A stretch of 64,000 nucleotides of DNA, from assembly GCA_902793195.1 (NCBI GenBank), contig CADBCS010000009.1, forward strand, positions 57,080 through 121,079, in the 5' to 3' direction. This document shows positions 51,344 to 62,740 of this stretch, piece by piece; the first letter of the stretch is position 1, and each line of letters opens with the position of its first letter. The position numbers were made by a program, and so were the translations under genes. The stretch is from an uncultured Coriobacteriaceae bacterium (GTDB lineage Bacteria; Actinomycetota; Coriobacteriia; Coriobacteriales; Atopobiaceae). Under the pieces are notes generated by a model. The model saw nothing but the letters and a program-made list of their open reading frames with translations. It had not been told where the DNA came from and did not search any database.

Positions 51344-52999
51344 ATGCTGTTTGGTGGATGCACGAAGATCGGTCCGCGTGAGGCCAACGAGGACAGCTTC
51401 TTTGCGCGATCGTTTGCCGAGGTTGGACGTCTTGCCGGAGATATCGACACGTTCCTTCTGGTAAGTGACGGCATGGGTGGTTATCAGGGCGGGGACATCG
51501 CCAGTGGCCTTGTCGTGCGCAGCGCCCAGCATTACCTGGACAACGTGCTCAGGATAGCCCAGACTAACCAGATTGCGTTCAACCCGTCCATGGCTCTCCA
51601 GGAGATCGTGCGCAACGCACACGATGCCATCGTGCTCGAAACCGAGGCACGAGGAAACCACAGCATGGGGGCAACGTTCGTCGGAGCCTTCCTGAGTCCT
51701 ACCCATGCATGGATCGGCCATGTGGGAGACAGTCGTGCCTACTTGTGGCGTGCGGGCACGGTCTTGCAGATCACCCAAGACCATTCCCGTGTGGGGAGGA
51801 TGCTGAGCCAGAACCTCATTACCGAGCAGGAGGCCCAAAACCACCCCGACCGCCATCGCATCGAGCGTGCGGTGGGCTTCTCGAATCACGAGGTGGAGAT
51901 CACAGAGGTAGATCTGCTTCCAGGAGACGGTCTCGTGCTGTGTTCGGATGGCGTCTACACCGCCCTGGACGTGAGGGAGATGGGCAAGTGTCTCGCCCGG
52001 GCCACCAATGCGGAGTCTGCAGCAAACGTCATCGTTAAGCGCGCGCTGAGAAACGGATCCGATGACAACGCGACGGCCGTCGTCGCATTCGACGTCGTGC
52101 CAGGCGCGCAAGCCATGCGACCGAGAGTGCGGCAGCGTGCCGGATCCACCACCAAGACCATGCGGATTCCCGTTGCCAATGCGAACCGTGCCGACGGTGG
52201 GCCTATCGACGGTGCGACGGCCACCTCTATGCAGGGAACCCCTGTGACGCCGTCGCAGGCGGATGACTACCACGGGACACGCGGCCGTGACTTGTTGCCA
52301 CGCATCATCGTAGGCGCAATTCTCATAGCGCTACTCGTCGTTGGTGTCGTCCTTATCACCACTCAGGTCGTTGGCAAGGCATCCAAGGTCGGGGGGCCCG
52401 GAGCGGGGACGCCCGAATCGGCTGTCATGGAGAACGAGGGATCTAAGACCTCGGAGGAAACTTCCAATGAGGGTAAGAGCCAGTCAGAAGACACGAACCT
52501 GCCTCAAACGCATGACACGAAGGACGTGGTCGCAGGTATGCGGTCGTATACGGTGGGGGAGGGAGCGGTACTTCGCTATGTGGACGCACAGGGCTTGGCC
52601 CATCGCTTCTCGGAGGGGTTGACTCCAGGACTTGACATTACCATTGGCAAGGAGACCACGGTTGCCGCCCATACCGAGCCGGACACGTTTGGGCGCGACA
52701 ATTACTCGTATCGCCAGTTGAGCGACGATTACGTCCAAGACCTGCTGCGGGACTGCGACCGCTGCAGGCAGGGTGCGTCGGCGTATACCTCGGCCCTCTC
52801 GAACATGGTCGAGTCCGAGGAGTACGCCAACATGATCAAGGCCCTCTCGCAGAAGAGCGCGCCGGAGCTCCAAGATAGCCTTGTGCACGTGGCCGTGAGC
52901 GAGGAGGATCTCGTACAGACCGATGAGGAAGGTTCCAGCGAGGTGGGGGATTCAGATGGCACGCAATACGCGGCCGAGCCGGATAACATGAGAAGGTAG
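51344..52999 (+). CDS. PP2C-type Ser/Thr protein phosphatase with membrane anchor
   Basis: A 551-residue protein. The N-terminal PP2C domain (residues 1-245) has all metal-ligand motifs: NEDSFF, VSDGMGGYQGGDIAS, HVGDSRAYLW, CSDGVYTALD and DDNATAVV. A Thr/Arg-rich linker leads to a membrane helix (about 317-340). An extracellular acidic Ser/Thr/Glu-rich region and a ~150-residue domain of unknown type (RYVDAQGLAHRFSEGLTPG, CDRCRQG) follow. GAGGAGGATGAG precedes the ATG. It should reverse phosphorylation by the kinase two positions on. Confidence 0.9.
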   Translation: MLFGGCTKIGPREANEDSFFARSFAEVGRLAGDIDTFLLVSDGMGGYQGGDIASGLVVRSAQHYLDNVLRIAQTNQIAFNPSMALQEIVRNAHDAIVLETEARGNHSMGATFVGAFLSPTHAWIGHVGDSRAYLWRAGTVLQITQDHSRVGRMLSQNLITEQEAQNHPDRHRIERAVGFSNHEVEITEVDLLPGDGLVLCSDGVYTALDVREMGKCLARATNAESAANVIVKRALRNGSDDNATAVVAFDVVPGAQAMRPRVRQRAGSTTKTMRIPVANANRADGGPIDGATATSMQGTPVTPSQADDYHGTRGRDLLPRIIVGAILIALLVVGVVLITTQVVGKASKVGGPGAGTPESAVMENEGSKTSEETSNEGKSQSEDTNLPQTHDTKDVVAGMRSYTVGEGAVLRYVDAQGLAHRFSEGLTPGLDITIGKETTVAAHTEPDTFGRDNYSYRQLSDDYVQDLLRDCDRCRQGASAYTSALSNMVESEEYANMIKALSQKSAPELQDSLVHVAVSEEDLVQTDEEGSSEVGDSDGTQYAAEPDNMRR

Positions 53000-53051
53000 G
53001 GACGTTCGTCGCATGAGGGACGTTATTGGCGCAACGTGAGGGGGTGGCTTG

Positions 53052-54164
53052 ATGCGCTGTGCGAACTGTGGTCACGAGGGGAATCCGGGTGCCTCCTATT
53101 GCGCGCGATGCGGCCAACCTCTACAAGCCACTAGTCCAAGCGTTGCCGGGGGAATGGCCCGAAACCAGCTGATGGCGGGATTTGCGGGACGCATTGGTCC
53201 CTACGTGCTCCGGGGCGAGATCGGTCGCGGTGCCATGGCCCGCGTGTGGCGTGCATGGGATCCTCGGACGTCACGAGAGGTGGCCGTAAAGGAACCGTTG
53301 TTCAGTGGCGAGTATCCTCCCCAGGTAATCGCGGAGATGGAGCGCAGATTTACGAGTGAGGGCTACATGGCCTCCAGGCTCCAGCATCCCAACGTCGTGA
53401 CCGTCTTCGAGGCGGGGACGTACGATGGGCGTTCGGTCATCGTTATGGAGTTGGTGAACGGCATAACGCTGGGAAAGCTGCTGGAACGTGGTCCTCTGGA
53501 GGTGGGGGTGGCCACTGACATTCTGGACCAGCTCATCGACGCCGTCTCGTATGCGCACTTTATGGGCGTGGTGCACCGCGACATTAAGCCCGACAACATA
53601 TTCATAACGCGCGATGGAAGCGTAAAGCTTGCGGACTTCGGCATCGCCCATCTGGTAACAACCGGCATGGATGACCTCCAGTCGGGGGCGGTGCTGGGAA
53701 CGCCTGGCTACATGTCTCCGGAGCAGGCGACGGGGGGGATGGTCGACGAACGCACAGACGTGTTCTCCCTGGGCGTCGTGGCATATGAGATGGTGTCGGG
53801 CCAAAACCCCCTTGGCGCGCATAGCGGCTTGGACTTTCAAACGATGGTGTGGCGCACCGTCAATCAGCCCATCCCTGCGCTGGCGGTGCCGGCACTGCCG
53901 CCGAGCATGGCGCGGGCGATCATGTGCGCGCTGGAAAAGGACCCCAACAGGAGGCCGCAGAGCGTCAAGGCATTCAAGACCATGCTACACGGCGTGACGC
54001 GCGTTCCCTCGACTGGATCGCGCAGCGCAAGCATCGAGAAGGTCATGTCGGGGAAAGACGAGCGCACAAAGGTCGACTTGTCACAGTCGTGGCTGATCTA
54101 CCTTGTCATCGGCTTGGGTGGACTCGTGATGATTCTGCTCCTCTTGGTTGTTGCGTGCATGTAG
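53052..54164 (+). CDS. Membrane Ser/Thr protein kinase with zinc-ribbon N-terminus
   Basis: A 370-residue Hanks-type kinase. An N-terminal zinc ribbon (Cys3, Cys6, Cys17, Cys20) is followed by the kinase domain: GEIGRGAMARVW (glycine loop), VAVKEP (Lys80), VVHRDIKPDN (Asp177), LADFG (Asp195) and GTPGYMSPEQ. A single C-terminal helix (347-370) ends the protein, so there is no extracellular PASTA or other sensor domain. ATG 53052 is preferred to the TTG one codon earlier. It is last of the cassette and lies 13 bp from a convergent gene. Confidence 0.92.
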   Translation: MRCANCGHEGNPGASYCARCGQPLQATSPSVAGGMARNQLMAGFAGRIGPYVLRGEIGRGAMARVWRAWDPRTSREVAVKEPLFSGEYPPQVIAEMERRFTSEGYMASRLQHPNVVTVFEAGTYDGRSVIVMELVNGITLGKLLERGPLEVGVATDILDQLIDAVSYAHFMGVVHRDIKPDNIFITRDGSVKLADFGIAHLVTTGMDDLQSGAVLGTPGYMSPEQATGGMVDERTDVFSLGVVAYEMVSGQNPLGAHSGLDFQTMVWRTVNQPIPALAVPALPPSMARAIMCALEKDPNRRPQSVKAFKTMLHGVTRVPSTGSRSASIEKVMSGKDERTKVDLSQSWLIYLVIGLGGLVMILLLLVVACM

Positions 54165-54177
54165 ACCGTAGCGGGCG

Positions 54178-55575
54178 CTACTCGTTGGCATGTACCCATC
54201 GCTCACTCGTGCGGTCGAGCACCATGCGGTAGCGCTCGCGCGAGGTGAGGCGGTAGATGAGAAAATAGATGACCGCGTACACAAGCAACGTGGCCATGCA
54301 GCACGACAACACGAACCAGAAGTCAGTGATTCCGAGGACCATGAGAATCTTGCTCGTTAAGGGCAGGGCAGCCAGCGTATGGCAGGCTGCCATGGCAAGT
54401 GGCGGGAGGAACGCTAGGGGGGCTTGGCTGCGTATCGTGTCCCAAACTTCCTCGGCCGACATGCCCACCTGTTGCATGACGGCAAAGCCCCTGGCGTCCT
54501 CGTACCCTTCGGAGACCTGCTTGTAGTAGAGGACCAGTGTCGAGCCCATGAGGAACAGCGCGCTGAGGAAGAGCCCCGCAAAGAAGTAGGCACACATGAC
54601 CGAGCGCAGGTCCGAATCTCCCGTCTGCAGGGCGGCTGGCCCGGCTCCAAGGTACATGCACAGCGTGGTGGAGGTCATCACGAGGGCCATGGTGGAGAAC
54701 GCGCAGATTGTGGCCAGTCCCGCGGCGTTGCGCCTCATGCGGTGGAGCATCCCGGACACGGTGAAGAAGTGACGTGGCTGGTAGTAGTACGCCTTGTTGG
54801 ATCGCAGCTTCTTTAGCAGCGCGACGCTGCCCGCGGAGAAGAGGCAGTATGTTGCCACGATGACAAGCAGCGCGGCGGCGAGGAAGAGCATGATGTCCTG
54901 CACGGGATTTGCCGTAAAGGAGATGAGATAGCCGCATGTCAGGGCAAGAAGACCTACAATGGCCGTGAACCACCTCGTGCGGGGCTCACGGTCGCCAGCA
55001 TCGGTTCCGCGAATCAGCTCTATAGGTCTCGTCAGGCTCACTCTGGCGAGGTTTCGCAGGAGGTTGATCGCGAGCACAACCACGTACACGAAGACGGTGT
55101 ACACGACCGCGATTTCCGGCACCTCAAAGTCGAGTGGGATGTCCGAGGGCATGAGCGAGTTGAAGAGCAGCAAGAATCCGCCAGACTGGGCGATGCCCAG
55201 CAGGACTCCTCCACTGATGGAGATGGTCGAGGCGTAGACCGTCTCGCAGCGGAGCAGTCTCCTAATATGGCGCCTGTCCATGCCGAGAATGCTGTAGAGT
55301 CCGAGCTCCCTCTGCCGTCGCTTCATGAGAAAGTCGTTCGCATAGGAGATGATGAGGGCGGAGAACACGTCGTATGCGAGGACCACGACACCGAGGAGTC
55401 CCGATACGGACGACGATCCCGGCAGCTGCTCCATGCCGCTGTTCATGTTGAGAAACTGGATGTCATAGTGGAGTGCGACGACGGCGGCGCAGGCTACGAG
55501 GTAGGGGAGGTAGAATCTGGCGTTCGCGCGCATGGAACGGACGGCGAGCCTGGGGCACAAGATGCGCCTACGCAC
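54178..55575 (-). CDS. ABC transporter permease, FtsX/BceB-like
   Basis: A 465-residue permease with about eight helices and an FtsX-like region (LVVIATYCLFSAGSVALLKK; MLHRMRRNAAGLATICAFSTMALVMTSTTL). It starts RRRILCPRLAVRSMRANAR, as BceB-type antimicrobial-peptide transporters do. It is shorter than typical BceB (~620-660), lacking most of the large extracellular loop. I chose GTG 55575 with AGGGAGA 5 nt upstream, overlapping the ATPase gene by 8 bp. Substrate is unknown; bacitracin-like peptides or lipids are possible. No two-component system is adjacent. Confidence 0.83.
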   Translation of the reverse strand: MRRRILCPRLAVRSMRANARFYLPYLVACAAVVALHYDIQFLNMNSGMEQLPGSSSVSGLLGVVVLAYDVFSALIISYANDFLMKRRQRELGLYSILGMDRRHIRRLLRCETVYASTISISGGVLLGIAQSGGFLLLFNSLMPSDIPLDFEVPEIAVVYTVFVYVVVLAINLLRNLARVSLTRPIELIRGTDAGDREPRTRWFTAIVGLLALTCGYLISFTANPVQDIMLFLAAALLVIVATYCLFSAGSVALLKKLRSNKAYYYQPRHFFTVSGMLHRMRRNAAGLATICAFSTMALVMTSTTLCMYLGAGPAALQTGDSDLRSVMCAYFFAGLFLSALFLMGSTLVLYYKQVSEGYEDARGFAVMQQVGMSAEEVWDTIRSQAPLAFLPPLAMAACHTLAALPLTSKILMVLGITDFWFVLSCCMATLLVYAVIYFLIYRLTSRERYRMVLDRTSERWVHANE

Positions 55576-56341
55576 GAGCGTCTCCCTGGTCACGCGTTGC
55601 CAGTTTCTCGAGCACCCGCGAGATGGCCCGATAGAGCTCTTCTCGGCTGTGCTCGCCACGGCGGAGCTGACGACGGAACCTCCCGTCCTTGAGGAAGAGC
55701 ACGCGCTCCGCATGGCTCGCCGCCTGCACGCTGTGCGTGACCATGAGGATGGTCTGGCCCCGGGCGTTTAGGTTCTGGAAGATAGAGAGCAAGCTCTGTG
55801 ATGCGTGGGAGTCGAGCGCGCCCGTCGGCTCGTCGGCGAGCAGGATCGCGGGGCGGGTGATGAGGGCGCGCGCCACGGCGACGCGCTGCTTCTGTCCCCC
55901 GGAGAGCTCGTAGGGGAACTGGTCGACGAGCTGCCCGATTCCGAGCGACTGGACCAGCGGTTGCATGCGACGCTCCATCTCCTCGTGGGGCGTGCCCGAA
56001 AGCACGAGCGGAAGGAATATGTTGTCGCGGACGGTGAGCTCGTCGAGCAGGTTGAAGTCCTGGAACACGAAGCCGATGTGCTCCCTACGAAAGGTTGCCA
56101 GGTGGCGCTCACGAACGCGCGTGAGGTCTTGGCGTTGCAGGAGGACTTGGCCCGAGCTGGGCTTGTCGAGGGCGGCAAGGATGTTGAGTAGGGTCGTCTT
56201 GCCCGATCCGCTCTCACCCATGATTGCGACGAACTCGCCCTGGTTTACGATGCAGGACACATTGCGCAGCGCCTCCACGCCCTGGCCCATCGACCGGGTC
56301 TTGTAGACCTTGGAGACGTTTCTCACTTCGAGCAGGGCCAT
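55568..56341 (-). CDS. ABC transporter ATPase, BceA/MacB-like
   Basis: A 257-residue ATPase of the LolD/MacB/BceA family. LLEVRNVSKVYKTRSMGQGVEALRNVS, Walker A GESGSGKTTLLN, Q-loop FQDFNLLDELT, signature LSGGQKQRVAVARALI, Walker B ILLADEPTGALD and switch His in VTHSVQAA are present. ATG 56341 has GAGAGG 6 nt upstream. It pairs with the FtsX-like permease. Confidence 0.92.
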   Translation of the reverse strand: MALLEVRNVSKVYKTRSMGQGVEALRNVSCIVNQGEFVAIMGESGSGKTTLLNILAALDKPSSGQVLLQRQDLTRVRERHLATFRREHIGFVFQDFNLLDELTVRDNIFLPLVLSGTPHEEMERRMQPLVQSLGIGQLVDQFPYELSGGQKQRVAVARALITRPAILLADEPTGALDSHASQSLLSIFQNLNARGQTILMVTHSVQAASHAERVLFLKDGRFRRQLRRGEHSREELYRAISRVLEKLATRDQGDARA

Positions 56342-56439
56342 GTACATCCTCTCTTTGACTCCGGCCATTCTACCGCTTGTGGGGATGTGATTACACAACC
56401 ACCCGCTCAGTTCGACGCGCCACAAGACCTACAAAACGT

Positions 56440-56467
56440 TTGCATGTCACGGCAATTCTGGTAATAT
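56440..56467 (+). promoter_or_regulatory. Promoter for tRNA-Gly
   Basis: TTGCAT (56440-56445) and TAATAT (56462-56467) with a 16-nt spacer, 18 bp before the tRNA. Confidence 0.6.
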
Positions 56468-56485
56468 GTTTTGTCGCACATTGAC

Positions 56486-56559
56486 GCGGGTGTAGTTCAA
56501 TGGTAGAACCAGAGCCTTCCAAGCTCTTGACGCGGGTTCGATTCCCGTCACCCGCTCCA
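56486..56559 (+). tRNA. tRNA-Gly (TCC)
   Basis: A cloverleaf with acceptor GCGGGTG pairing with CACCCGC, anticodon TCC in CTTCCAA, T arm GCGGG-TTCGATT-CCCGT and encoded CCA at 56557-56559. Confidence 0.95.
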
Positions 56560-56572
56560 TTGCATCATCGCG

Positions 56573-56596
56573 GCCGCTCCTCGGAGTGGCTTTTTT
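56573..56596 (+). terminator. Terminator of tRNA-Gly
   Basis: GCCGCTCC / GGAGTGGC stem (56573-56580, 56583-56590) followed by six T residues. Confidence 0.85.
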
Positions 56597-56620
56597 GTTG
56601 CCCGTAGTTGTCCCGTACCA

Positions 56621-56706
56621 CTACCAACATGTTGCCTTGGTAGCAATTCTGGACGAATAGGCCGTCTGGAAGCCCACTATCTGTCCAGATTCACTACCAA
56701 GGCAAT
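56621..56706. repeat. Long inverted repeat downstream of tRNA-Gly
   Basis: Arms of 24 bp (56631-56654 and 56683-56706) pair with four or five mismatches. Each carries CCTTGGTAG on one side and CTGGAC on the other. A third CTACCAA copy (56621-56627) can pair with TTGGTAG at 56637-56643. The left arm contains GCAATTCTGG, also found in the tRNA-Gly promoter (56452-56461). The arms are not an exact match to the units at 15.8 and 42.5 kb. Confidence 0.65.
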
Positions 56707-56759
56707 CGCCGTGTTGTGGCGCGTGTGGTGCGCCACCGCGCACGTATCGCATACTGCCC

Positions 56760-59961
<3,202 letters not shown>

Positions 59962-59975
<14 letters not shown>

Positions 59976-61290
59976 GGGGCGACCTCCTGTCTCGCACGTC
60001 TATGGCCAGGTAGTCGGATGGGTTGCCCTCCGAGCGCCCCGAACGTCGGCGCCAGGCGTCCATAAGACGCACGAAGGCGTCGAAGAGATATCCGGAGTCG
60101 TGCGGACCAGGCCGGCTCTCGGGGTGATACTGCACGCAGAAGCCGGGCATGTCCAGGAACTGGATCCCCTCGGGCGTGCCGTCGTTGAGGTTGACGTGCG
60201 TGAGGCGCACGCGACCGTGGCGGGCCGTCTGCACGACGGGGGCCAAGCCCTGTCGGGCCCAGTGACGCAGGTCGCGGACGTGTGCCGTCTCGCCGCCGCA
60301 GAGCTCGGGCACCAAGGGTCCCATGCTGTGGAACACCAGGCCATAGTTATGGTTCTGGGCCGTTATCTCGACCTTGCCCGTAAGGAGGTTCATCACGGGC
60401 TCGTTGCCACCATGGTGGCCGAAGGGGAGCTTCTCTATATGGGATCCCGCCGCCATGGACAGGAGCTGGTTGCCCAGACAGATGCCAAAGACCGGTGCCG
60501 TGCCCAAGATCTCCTCGGCGGCGCGTGCGGTGCCGCTCACCTGCCCCGGGTCCCCCGGGCCGTTGCTAAAGAACACGCCGTCCGGATTGAGCGACAGGAC
60601 TCTGCTGGCGGGCGTGTCAAACGGCACGACGCGCACCTCGCAGCCAACGCCGGCGAGCTCGTCCTCTATGCCCCGCTTCATGCCGCAGTCGTAGGCCACC
60701 ACGCGGAGCTTGGGTAGCCCCGACTCCTTTCGAGCCCGCAGTGCCTTGGGACGAGCGGGAATGGTTCGCTCCCCACGTTCCGACACGTCCTCCACAAAGT
60801 TGTGGGCGCGAATGGAAGGGCTCGCGCGGATGCGGGCAACGAGGCTCTGGGGGTCGGTGTCCGTGATGGATATGGCGGCGCGCATCGCCCCACCGTTGCG
60901 GATGTGCAGCGTGAGGGCCCGCGTGTCCACACCCTCGATGGCCACGACGCCACGATCGCGCAAGAAGTCGGGGAACGATCCCTCGCTCTGCCAGTTGGAC
61001 GGCGTGTGGCACATGTCGCGCACCACGAGGCCCCTGAGGTGCGTGCGTGGCGACTGCATGACGGCCTTGCTCACGCCATAGTTTCCCACCTGCGGATATG
61101 TGAGCGTCACGATCTGCCCGGCATAGCTGGGGTCGGTCACCACCTCCTGGTAGCCGACCATGGAGGTGTTGAACACGACCTCGCCAAAGACCTCCCCACA
61201 CACGCCACACGCCCTACCAAAGAAGCAGGTCCCGTCCTCGAGCGCGAGCAAGGCGGTCGGTTGGGCGACGGTGGACGCCAACGGGTTCAT
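59962..61290 (-). CDS. carA: Carbamoyl-phosphate synthase small subunit
   Basis: A 442-residue glutamine amidotransferase subunit that supplies ammonia to CarB. The N-terminal domain has [17 protein letters not shown] and [21 protein letters not shown]. The class I glutaminase domain has [10 protein letters not shown] (catalytic Cys) and [11 protein letters not shown] (His-Glu). It is somewhat longer than usual because of the C-terminal ~35 residues. ATG 61290 has GGAGGG upstream. It follows gltD by 22 bp. Confidence 0.96.
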
Positions 61291-61312
61291 AATGCCCTCC
61301 TTCCGCTGGGCA

Positions 61313-62737
61313 TCAGTGTTCCTGGGATGCGAGCGAGTCTGCCACCTGCGCGGCGACCGCGACGCCGTCCGCAATCGCGTTGACCACCAGGGACGAGCCC
61401 ACGCGACAGTCTCCAGCCCTAAACACGGGCACGCTGCGACCGCTGGCCCTCCGGGCGGCGTCTGCCGCCTCGAACACGTATTCCTCGGGACCGGTGAATC
61501 CCATGGCGATGAGCACCAGCTGGGCATCCAGGATGCGTTCCGAACCCTCTACGCGCACGGGCTTGCCGCCGCTCCAGTCCAGGGAGACGACGCGTAGACC
61601 GGCCACCCGTCCGTCATCCCCCAGGGCCTCGAGCGTCTCGATGCCCCAGCGGCGCGGGTCCTCCCCACATGTTGCGGCGGCCTCGAGCTGTCCGTAGTCG
61701 TCCTTGCGCACGAAGGGCCACTCGGGCCATGCGTTGCCCTCCCTGCGTGACGTCGGGGGTTCGGGAAGGAACTCGAGCTGCGTGACGCCCTTGGCTCCCT
61801 GGCGAAGCGCCGTGGCGACGCAGTCGGTCCCCGTGTCCCCACCGCCGATCACGACCACATCGAGTCCTTCTGCGCTCACGGTGGGGTCGGACTGGTCCAA
61901 GAGCGCCTTGGTCGCGGCGGTCAGGTAGTCCACCGCAAGCACGATGCCATCGAGCTCGGCACCTGGCACGCGAAGCCTGCGGGCCTGACGCGCGCCCGTG
62001 GCAAGCACGACGGCGTCGAAGCTCTGGAAGAGCTCTCGCGTCACGTCCGGATCCGTGGCGTCAACGCCGCAGCGGACCTCGATGCCGCAGGAGCGCATCA
62101 GGTCGATGCGACGGCTCACGACGTCCTTGGGCAGCTTCATGTTGGGGATGCCATACATGAGGAGGCCACCCGGCCGGTCCGCGCGCTCCAGCAGCGTCAC
62201 GTGCATGCCGCGCTGACCCAGCGACCAGGCGCAGGCAAGCCCGGACGGGCCCGACCCCACAACCGCAACCGTGGGGGCATCGTTGCGTGCGGGCTCGAAG
62301 GCCACAGGACCCTGCTCGCGTGACCATGCGTAGTCCGAGATCGCGCGCTCGTTGTCGCGTATGGTCGTGGGCTCGTCATGCAGTCCCAGGTTGCAGGCGG
62401 CCTCGCACAGGGCTGGACACACGCGCCCGGTGAACTCGGGAAAGGGGTTGGTGAGCGCGAGCCGCTCGGCCGCCTCGTCCCAAAGTCCGCGACACACGAG
62501 GTCGTTCCACTCGGGAATGAGGTTGTGCAACGGGCATCCGGAGGGACGGGCCGAGCCAAAGCTCACGCCCGCCTGGCAGAACGCCACGCCGCAGTACATG
62601 CAGCGACTCGCCTGCACCCGCTGCTCTTGGGGGTCGAGCGGGAGCGCCAGCTCCTCGAAGTCGGCGATGGACTCCCGCGCGTCACGCATGCCGTGCTCGT
62701 TACGGCGTATCTTCAAATAGGCACCTGGCTTTCCCAT
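61313..62737 (-). CDS. gltD: Glutamate synthase small subunit
   Basis: A 474-residue NADPH-linked flavoprotein that feeds electrons to GltB. The N-terminal Fe-S part has CMYCGVAFCQ and GCPLHNLIPEWNDLV, then CPALCEAACN. FAD motif VVGSGPSGLACAWSLGQRGMHVTLLE and NADPH motif VVIGGGDTGTDCVATALRQGA follow, ending in VFRAGDCRVGSSLVVNAIADG. Start is 3 bp after the gltB stop. Confidence 0.95.
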   Translation of the reverse strand: MGKPGAYLKIRRNEHGMRDARESIADFEELALPLDPQEQRVQASRCMYCGVAFCQAGVSFGSARPSGCPLHNLIPEWNDLVCRGLWDEAAERLALTNPFPEFTGRVCPALCEAACNLGLHDEPTTIRDNERAISDYAWSREQGPVAFEPARNDAPTVAVVGSGPSGLACAWSLGQRGMHVTLLERADRPGGLLMYGIPNMKLPKDVVSRRIDLMRSCGIEVRCGVDATDPDVTRELFQSFDAVVLATGARQARRLRVPGAELDGIVLAVDYLTAATKALLDQSDPTVSAEGLDVVVIGGGDTGTDCVATALRQGAKGVTQLEFLPEPPTSRREGNAWPEWPFVRKDDYGQLEAAATCGEDPRRWGIETLEALGDDGRVAGLRVVSLDWSGGKPVRVEGSERILDAQLVLIAMGFTGPEEYVFEAADAARRASGRSVPVFRAGDCRVGSSLVVNAIADGVAVAAQVADSLASQEH

Positions 62738-62740
62738 GTC

